NCBI GenBank assembly: GCA_963691705.1
Contig: OY829546.1
Coordinates: forward strand, 2,986,001-3,050,000
Reading direction: 5' to 3'
Source: Viola odorata
Taxonomy: Eukaryota > Streptophyta > Magnoliopsida > Malpighiales > Violaceae
DNA length: 64,000 bases
Shown: in pieces, positions 56,585-64,000 of the stretch
Layout: each line of letters begins with the position of its first letter
How positions within the stretch are numbered: position 1 is the stretch's first letter
The notes under the pieces: model-generated
What the model saw: the letters and a program-made list of their open reading frames with translations, nothing else
Database searches by the model: none
What the model was told of the DNA's origin: nothing
Program-made: the position numbers and the translations under genes

Positions 56585-59500
56585 TTAAGCAGTTGCTGCA
56601 GCCTGTTCTTCGAAAGCCGGTGCTGCTGGTTGCAGGGTGCAGATGAGGTTGCGGTCACCATACACATTGTCAACGCGTCCTAACAAAACAGTCCCACCAG
56701 GTGGGAAATGTCAGTAAACTTGGAAATTATCACACTAGTTTTAATTCTGTGCAAAATGAGCATCTAAGCAATCGCTAACTATGAAATGGGAATGAACTAT
56801 CTCCAGAGATGACAAGGGACTCCCACTGATATACCGTTTTAAAGAATAAGCAAAAGCATATATGGAAAGGAAACAAAGGATTGATGGGTATGAGATTTTT
56901 CAATGAGCAGAGTGGGAGCCATTGAAACACGGTGAAAATAACGTAGACGGGCATACCTGTGCTAGGCCAGAATTTGGCAACACGGAGCCAAGAAGCAGGG
57001 TAGGCTGCATATTCCCGGGAGTATGGTTTTGTCCAGGCATCTGCCATGAGCAAAGATGGTGGGTGGGGAGCATTCTGCATTCGTATATTTCAGATAATTA
57101 TCAACTCTATAAGCTCAAAAACTAATCACGGATGTCAAAATGCAACAATACCACGGCAATACAAAAATCAGACAGGAAATGTGGTTGTAAACATCAATCA
57201 CGAGAGTACGGGTGGATAACAATGAGCTATGTCCTCACCTTTAGGACATTGTTGTGGATATCAGCTTTTCCTTTCTCAATCTCTGCAATTTCTTCCCTAA
57301 TTGAGATGAGCGTATCACAGAACCTGTCTAACTCTGCCTGCAAAGATGTTGAAAGAGATAGAATATCAGTGGGAGAGAGGATAGGTAGGTGGTAGCTATG
57401 GAGGGAGGAGAGAAGATCCTATAACACTTTACCTTGCTTTCACTTTCAGTGGGTTCAATCATAAGCGTTCCAGGAACTGGCCATGACATTGTAGGTGCAT
57501 GAAATCCATAGTCCATGAGGCGTTTAGCAACATCTTCGGGTTCAATCCCAGCAGTGGTCTGAACAAGAACATCTCACAATTACTATCTTGACTAAAGGGA
57601 GCCAATTAAAATGAAAGTGCAACAAGAACTACCTTAAAACCTCTCAAGTCGATGATGAATTCATGAGCAACGGTTCCATTAACACCACGGAAAAGAACAG
57701 GAAAATGATCCTGGAAAGGAAACCCACAATTAGAAATAAAGCCAAGAAAAAAAAAATTACAAGTTAACTTTAACATCAAGCTCCTCACCCAAAGTCATGT
57801 GCAGAATGAATAAAGCCACCATGTGGCAACATGAGAATAATATTTAGCCATTTCTAATGAAACCTGTTTGGCTAACATGATGGATGATTGATCTTTTCAT
57901 GAAAATAGGAAGGAATCACCAATTCACATCACAGTATTACAGATAAAAACAGAAAAAATATTGGCAAGGAAAATAAGGAACCTCCAAACGCTTCGCCATG
58001 TAATTTGCATTCAAGATAGCTATCTTTGAGGCATCTGTTAATCCGTTAGAACCCATCATTGCTATGTAAGTGTATGATATTGGCAAGATAAGAGCTGAGC
58101 CCCAAGGTGCAGCTGAAATAGTGCCGAGTGGTTGAGATTCTTCAGGGGCTGGTATTCCTCCAGTAGATATCTTCAGTGCAATGGGGGAAAAAACGAAAAA
58201 TTTAAAACTGAAGGATGACTCGAAACAGCATCAAGAATTGATAGCAGCAATTGTCATAAAGGAAATAGTGCAACTGATGATAGCTTAAGTTTCCAGTACA
58301 TACCACAGGATGTGAAGGTAGAAATGGTGCCAAGTGTTTCTTTACACCAATAGGACCCATTCCGGGGCCGCCACCACCATGTGGAATGCAAAATGTTTTA
58401 TGGAGGTTGAGATGGCACACATCAGCTCCAATGAAACCTGGGCTTGTCAGACCCACCTACATAGACCGAAATATAAAAGTTATGATGATGTTCACTTAAA
58501 TTGCAACAGACAAGGTTTACAACATTATTATGCTGAGATGTTTTGAACAGTAAATTAATATGATTCATTTGTACTGAACAAAATTGAAGCTGCCTATAAG
58601 TTTAGCCCAGAAGATGTGCTTATTGAAGGAACTTCACTGTGCCAAAGACAAAAGCCTATGAAAAGGAGCACGGAAAAGAGAAGCACTTGTAAAATCATAG
58701 ATAATGTAAGAAAACAGACCTGTGCATTCATGTTAGCTCCATCCATGTACACTTGGCCTCCATTGTCATGAATAATCTTACATATCTCATCGATACCTTC
58801 TTCATAGACTCCATGAGTGGAAGGATATGTAACCTGAAATACAGACAGGCACCCAATTTCATGTAAGATGTTGCCAATATCTAATCCTCTGATGTTTTAA
58901 CTTATTACGCACTTGAATACCATAGAAACAAAAAAAAAATCAATACCATGAGTGCTGACAGGTTATCCTTGTTGGCTTCTGCAGCCTTCTTTAGCTCTTC
59001 AATGTTGATATTTCCCTTGGCATCAGTTCCGACAGAAACAATCTTCATGCCACACATGGCAGCACTTGCAGGATTTGTCCCATGAGCAGAAACAGGTATA
59101 ATGCACACATCTCGATGATGATCTCCTCTTGCCTGCAACATTAGTTGAGGCAAGCAAGATTGTCACGGGAAAAGATGAACATGATGTCATGCTGATGAAG
59201 GTGAGGTTTAAGCACAAGCAGAGAAAATTTAGCAAGATGGTACCTTATGGTATGCACGGATAACCATAAGCCCAGCGTACTCTCCAGCAGCACCAGCATT
59301 AGGTTGCAGTGAGACAGAGTCAAACCCGGTGATCGTACACAATAGTTCACCCAAGTTATCAAACATTTCCTAATAGAACAGCAGTAATTCAATCAGGTCT
59401 TAATGTGCTTGTTCACACAAAAACACATACTCACATTTCTTGTTGAAGAACATCCATAACTACCTACCTGGTAACCCTGAGACTGTTCAACGGGAGCAAA

Positions 59501-61813
59501 GGGGTGAATATCAGTGAAGCTGGGCCATGTCACTGGCATCATTTCAGTTGTTGCATTCAATTTCATGGTGCAAGACCCGAGTGGAATCATGCTGTGACAC
59601 AAAGAAAGATCCTTTGACTGTAGCCTGTACATATACCTAAGCAATTCATGTTCTGTGTGGTACCTAATAAGGAAAAAGACAAAAAAGTCAGAGTGGCTCC
59701 TAAAGAAAGCCTCAAAAACTTCAAATTTTCAGGGCAGAGCATACGTGTTGAAGATAGGATGAGTCAGAAACGAGCTCTCCCTTGCTAGCCCAGAAGGGAT
59801 GGCACTCTGAACCTCTGGTGCTAGAGATTCAGCAGTGAAAGGGACCTGGTGATTAAAAGAAAGAGTTCTGAGCTCAATGATCAAAATCATCATTAACTAT
59901 AGGCATGAAACCACATGTCAAGGACTCAAGAATGCATACAGGCTTGCCACCAGCAAAAACTTTGAGAAGTTTGTCCAGGTCCTCCAGGGTGCTTGTTTCA
60001 TCAAAAGAAACTGTGATCTGAAAAAACAAACATAGTCTATTAACCGCATAAACCAAGTTTAAATGAAGTACAAAAGAAACAGATTTTAGTAAACTTACAG
60101 TGTTTTTGTCAACAATTCTCAAATTTATTTCACTTTTGTAAGCGGCATCAGCTATTGCATATGCATCAGTGCACTTAACCTTCACTGTGTCAAAAAAGGG
60201 AAGGGTCTGGACTTCCACAGTCCCAAGTTTCTTCAGTCCCAGTGCTAATGCTCCAGCAAGACCATGGACCCTTTGAGCAATGGTTTTAAGGCCTTCAGGT
60301 CCATGATAGACAGCAAACATTGCAGCCATGTTTGCAAGTAGTGCCTATATAGATGTAGAAATCCTTTTCAATCAAAGGAAAATCAAAATACTAATTGTGC
60401 TAAAGCCATGCACTACCAGTTCAATGAAATATCAGAACACATGTTCGTGACAAGAATTTGAACTTGGTGGACCAGCCCAAAATTTTGTATCTAAGCATTG
60501 AATTACAAGAGGTTATCCATCCCCTACAAGCAGGAACAAACAAGGAAACGAAAAAGAAAAAGAAAAAAAGATTTTTGTCTTACTTGGGCTGTGCAGATGT
60601 TGCTAGTGGCCTTGTCCCTGCGAATATGCTGCTCCCTAGTTTGCATTGCCATCCGCAGAGCAGGCTTCCCTGAAGAATCAACACTGACACCGATAATTCT
60701 TCCCGGCATCATTCTCTTGTACTCTTGTGAAGTAGCCAAGAATGCTGCATGAGGACCTCCATACCCCATTGGAACACCAAACCTCTGAGCCGAACCAACA
60801 ACAATATCTGCCCCCAATTCCCCTGGAGGCTTCAACACTGTCAAAGCCAACAAATCGGTTGCCATGACAACCTTAACACCCTTAGCATGAGCATTCTTTA
60901 CAAACTCCCCATAATCCAAAACCTCACCCTCAGTTCCGGGATACTGCACCAGAACACCACAAACATCCCCAGACGTGAAATCAATATCCTTAAGATCTGA
61001 TGTAACTACCTTCAAGTCAAAGCCATCAGCTCGAGTCTTGCAGATATCAATAGTTTGTGGGTGACAATTGCTAGCAATAACAAAAGTCTTTTTTTTTCCC
61101 TTTAAGATATTATTACACATGGACATTGCCTCTGCTGCAGCAGTCCCTTCATCAAGCAATGAGGCATTGGACATGGGCAATCCAGTAAGATCCGTAATCA
61201 AGGTCTGGTAATTAAGCAACGACTCCAATCTACCCTGAGATATCTCAGCTTGGTACGGTGTGTATTGAGTGTACCAAGCTGGATTCTCCATAATATTCCT
61301 CAAAATCACTGGTGGAACATTGGTGTTATAATACCCCATTCCTATATATGACTTGAAAATCTTATTCTTTGATGCCAATGCTTTCATATGTTCAAGCATT
61401 TCGCTCTCAGTTAAACCCTCATCAAATTTAGTGAACTTCATTGAATCTATTTTAATAGATTTAGGCACAGTGGCATCAATCAATGAATCAAGACTATCAA
61501 ATCCACACAACTCAGCCATTTTGGATTGATCTTCTGGGGTAGCTGAGTTATGTCGCCTAGCAAAAGTGTCACTACGCTTCAAAGCCTCAACAGAAATAGA
61601 TCGAACTTGAGACCCAATACCATAATAACCAGCAACAACATTATGGGGAACAATTTTTTCCCGTCCAAGTAAAGAACCTAAGCTAGGATTTGCGCAAGCA
61701 AACGATGACAATGATGACACGTACCTAGAAGGAGTGTACAACACAGGATGAGAGGAAGAGTTTAACAACCTTTTCAGGATTGCACGGTTAGCCAGCTTCC
61801 TTGCACGCTCCAT
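56585..61813 (-). CDS. GLDP: Glycine decarboxylase P protein, mitochondrial
   Basis: This pyridoxal-phosphate enzyme decarboxylates glycine and passes the aminomethyl group to H protein in the glycine cleavage complex, central to photorespiration. Fifteen exons join in frame to 1044 residues (Arabidopsis GLDP1 about 1037): 60584-61813, 60099-60344, 59940-60017, 59745-59845, 59468-59663, 59244-59369, 58947-59132, 58720-58833, 58304-58456, 57982-58170, 57633-57710, 57433-57558, 57239-57337, 56957-57074, 56585-56679. The N-terminus ([17 protein letters not shown]) is a mitochondrial presequence. Landmarks: [46 protein letters not shown], and the cofactor region [20 protein letters not shown], whose lysine binds PLP. 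No defect seen. Confidence 0.98.
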
Positions 61814-62027
61814 GAATGCACACGGACAGAACAACCAGAGAGAAAGTTTGAATCTTTTTGGTTTATAGAGGGACAAAGATTGAATCTGTTTGCAAAAACT
61901 ATAGAAAAAGCAAAATGGGTTGTTGAGGAAAGAGTAGAGGAGGTTGGAGAATGTGTTAATTTTGCTCCATGGAATATAATGGGGTGGGGGGTTGGTGATA
62001 ATATAGTGGAGTTTTGTCTGTGTAGAT

Positions 62028-62035
62028 TATTTATA
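62028..62035 (-). promoter_or_regulatory. Probable TATA box of GLDP
   Basis: TATAAATA on the minus strand, in GTATAAATAATC, about 215 bp upstream of the GLDP start codon. Position and sequence fit a plant core promoter; no transcript start is known here. Confidence 0.5.
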
Positions 62036-62039
62036 CAAA

Positions 62040-63798
62040 ATGACTGAATTGTATGCGATTTAAAATCTAAAAATCCAGGACTTCAAGATCTGGTAGCGGG
62101 TGGTGGCTGACAAAGCAACTAGGAAGAAAACGACAGTTTTTGTGATGTCAAAAAAGTCTGCAAAAATGATACAAATCTCAAGGAAAAAAATGAATGGAAG
62201 TGAGGGCAGCGAAACAGATTGAGTATCAATGGATGAAAAAAATGCAATCAAATTCCAATGGAAAAATCAGAAACCAATTAAATTGTGGGAAATATGAATC
62301 TGGTGAGCGCATGAAAGGAAATATTCTTACTCGGTGGCAGAATCACTTACACTCCTTGCTTATCTCTATATGTAGAAATTATCATTCACACACACAAAAA
62401 ACGATTTATCACAAAAAAAACGCTAAATAAATATAGAAATAGGTATTTATTATCGGCGAAATATCTCCTTCTCTCTAAAAGGGAGTGTTCTAAGTTTTAT
62501 CAAATTAGAAAATTCGATTACTAAAATAAGTCTTCTATCCAAAGTTAAATATCGTGATTAACAACTATTAATACAATTGAGATTGTTGTGACTTAAGCAA
62601 TATCTCGAGACTGAAAAACGCATTACTTATAGAAAGGATATGAACTTCTCTGAATAATAATTTTTTTCGAAATTTTAAGTACTCTCTCTATCTCTTTGGA
62701 ATGAGATTAATTGAGTAGAAATATGCTTATATCTTAAGAAAATTGCGAATACATAATAAGACACTAAAAATAAACAATAATCACGAAAGCACCAAATATT
62801 TAGAAAGAGAGCTCAAAACAGTTTTATTTTTAATATTAACATCTTTATTAATTAATATTGCATGAAATAATTGAGGTTTAAATTATTTTTATTGGATTAG
62901 ATTTTGTTCTATTTATATACATAATTACAAAATAAATTTAAGAATTATACGTGTCTATTTAAATAAATAAAAATCAGTAAAAATGTTAATATTTTTAGCA
63001 TCGCTCGAAAAAGAAAAACCACCGAGATATACATAAGTAACAATCAATTGCCAAAATTGCAACACCTGATGTACATATACAGTCTTCGAGTTTAAAGAAC
63101 CATCCCTTTCCTTGAGTATGAAATTTCTTCCGACTTTTTCCAATTCTGTTTTTTTTTTTAATTCTAATTTTTAGGTATGGGTAGGACCCGGAAGTTGGGT
63201 GGAGGGGTATAATTGGTAGATCACATTTATGGGGAAAAAAAGATGCACGTGACTGACAAGTGACAACCTAGTACTGAGTACTACTAGTAGTAACTTTTCT
63301 TTTACTACTACCAAGTAGTAACTCAGTACTACAAATGTTTTTGTTTCGGTAGACAGTAGATATGGTTCGTTTCGGTCATCTGAGCGGAATCTAGACCGTT
63401 GGATTCAAAGTTAGCTTGCTCTTAGAAGTGTGGTAGATGAATCTATCTAGCTCTCTACTGTTCGAAAGTGGAATCTTTCAGTTCCTTTTCCGATAGTAAA
63501 AAGCAAAAAATGATAGTTAATTAAATTCGGAATGAGTATCTACTGTGATGAAAACCAGGTCAATATTTATTAGAAAAAATAATGCGATTTGATTTATTTT
63601 ATTTTCTTCTTATTTTTTCCTTTCCTTGTGGAGATTTTATGCAATGGGCCTAATGGGTGGAGGAGAATTGGACAAGTGGGGTGGGAATGGATAATTGGGT
63701 TGGCTGCCATACTTTTTTCTTTCAAAAAGAAAAAAAAAATTGCATGTATAAATTGAGGAATATACTAGTAGTAATTTGGGATGCAAACCTGAGTTTTA
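62040..63798. other. Intergenic DNA upstream of GLDP
   Basis: AT-rich with no recognisable gene. A TACTACTAGTAGTA-type palindromic stretch lies at 63280-63300. Confidence 0.5.
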
Positions 63799-64000
63799 TT
63801 ATAATTTTTTTATCCTAGTAACTCCTAGCGCCGCCTCCAGCCGCCTGTCCTGCATACTGGAGGCCCGTGGAGTACTATAATGCCGGCGGCCATATTGAAT
63901 TAGAAATCCGTTACCGGCAGGGAAACCGTCCCATATATCATCAACATCAGCATAAGCGTCAAACCTCAAGGTGTCACCATGAATAGCACCATCAATCAAA
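63799..64000 (-). CDS. 3' end of an unidentified gene (runs off the window)
   Basis: An open frame enters from the right edge and ends at 63799. It encodes about 66 residues without low complexity, including HGDTLRFDAYADVDDIWDGF and PAGNGFLIQYGRRHYSTP, and a basic C-terminus RIKKL. Base composition is clearly richer in GC than the flank, which supports real coding. I do not recognise the family. The true start lies outside the window. Confidence 0.45.
   Translation of the reverse strand, partial: LIDGAIHGDTLRFDAYADVDDIWDGFPAGNGFLIQYGRRHYSTPRASSMQDRRLEAALGVTRIKKL

Noticed and set aside
1..64000. Organellar DNA insertion (plastid or mitochondrial)
   Set aside because: No plastid or mitochondrial gene sequence was recognised; GLDP and CGLD27 are nuclear genes whose products are targeted to organelles.

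Overview
This is nuclear DNA from a flowering plant, most likely a eudicot. The split genes have short GT-AG introns, and the protein families include plant-specific ones: a Raf-like MAPKKK with an EDR1-type N-terminus, an RTE1-like protein and CGLD27. The intergenic DNA is AT-rich and full of small inverted-repeat elements. A Tat-type Ty3/gypsy element with two RNase H domains is a plant signature. I cannot name the species.

The window has two halves. Positions 1-37,000 are a repeat-driven accessory region. Two unrelated sequences recur there: family M, a two-exon gene for a small membrane protein, and family P, a six-exon conserved plant gene of which every copy here is damaged. They form four convergent M-P pairs, two in each orientation: 9343-12470; 15510-17746; 19322-32420, split by the retrotransposon; and 33729-36100. 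Further P fragments lie at 1-76, 3805-4013 and 4085-6970. The only fully clean M gene appears to be the one at 35451-36100. Around these pairs are a truncated LINE, nested terminal-inverted-repeat elements, minisatellites and segmental duplications.

The youngest object is an 11.2-kb Tat-type LTR retrotransposon at 20286-31453. Its 809-bp LTRs differ at one position by eye, its target duplication AGTAC is perfect, and its gag-pol frame of 1904 codons is open. It also carries a spliced gene on the opposite strand. It landed in the spacer of one M-P pair, and the other pairs show the unoccupied site.

Positions 37,389-61,813 are gene-rich, with every gene on the minus strand: an RTE1-like ethylene-signalling protein, CGLD27 (plastid protein), a Raf-like MAPKKK related to EDR1/SIS8, a MED9-like gene with an abnormal 5' end that lies between transposon-like inverted repeats, and the mitochondrial glycine decarboxylase P protein. 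They share no pathway and are simply neighbours. Exon junctions of the P protein, the kinase, CGLD27 and RTE1 were read base by base and keep frame throughout. The last 200 bases hold the 3' end of an unrecognised minus-strand gene.
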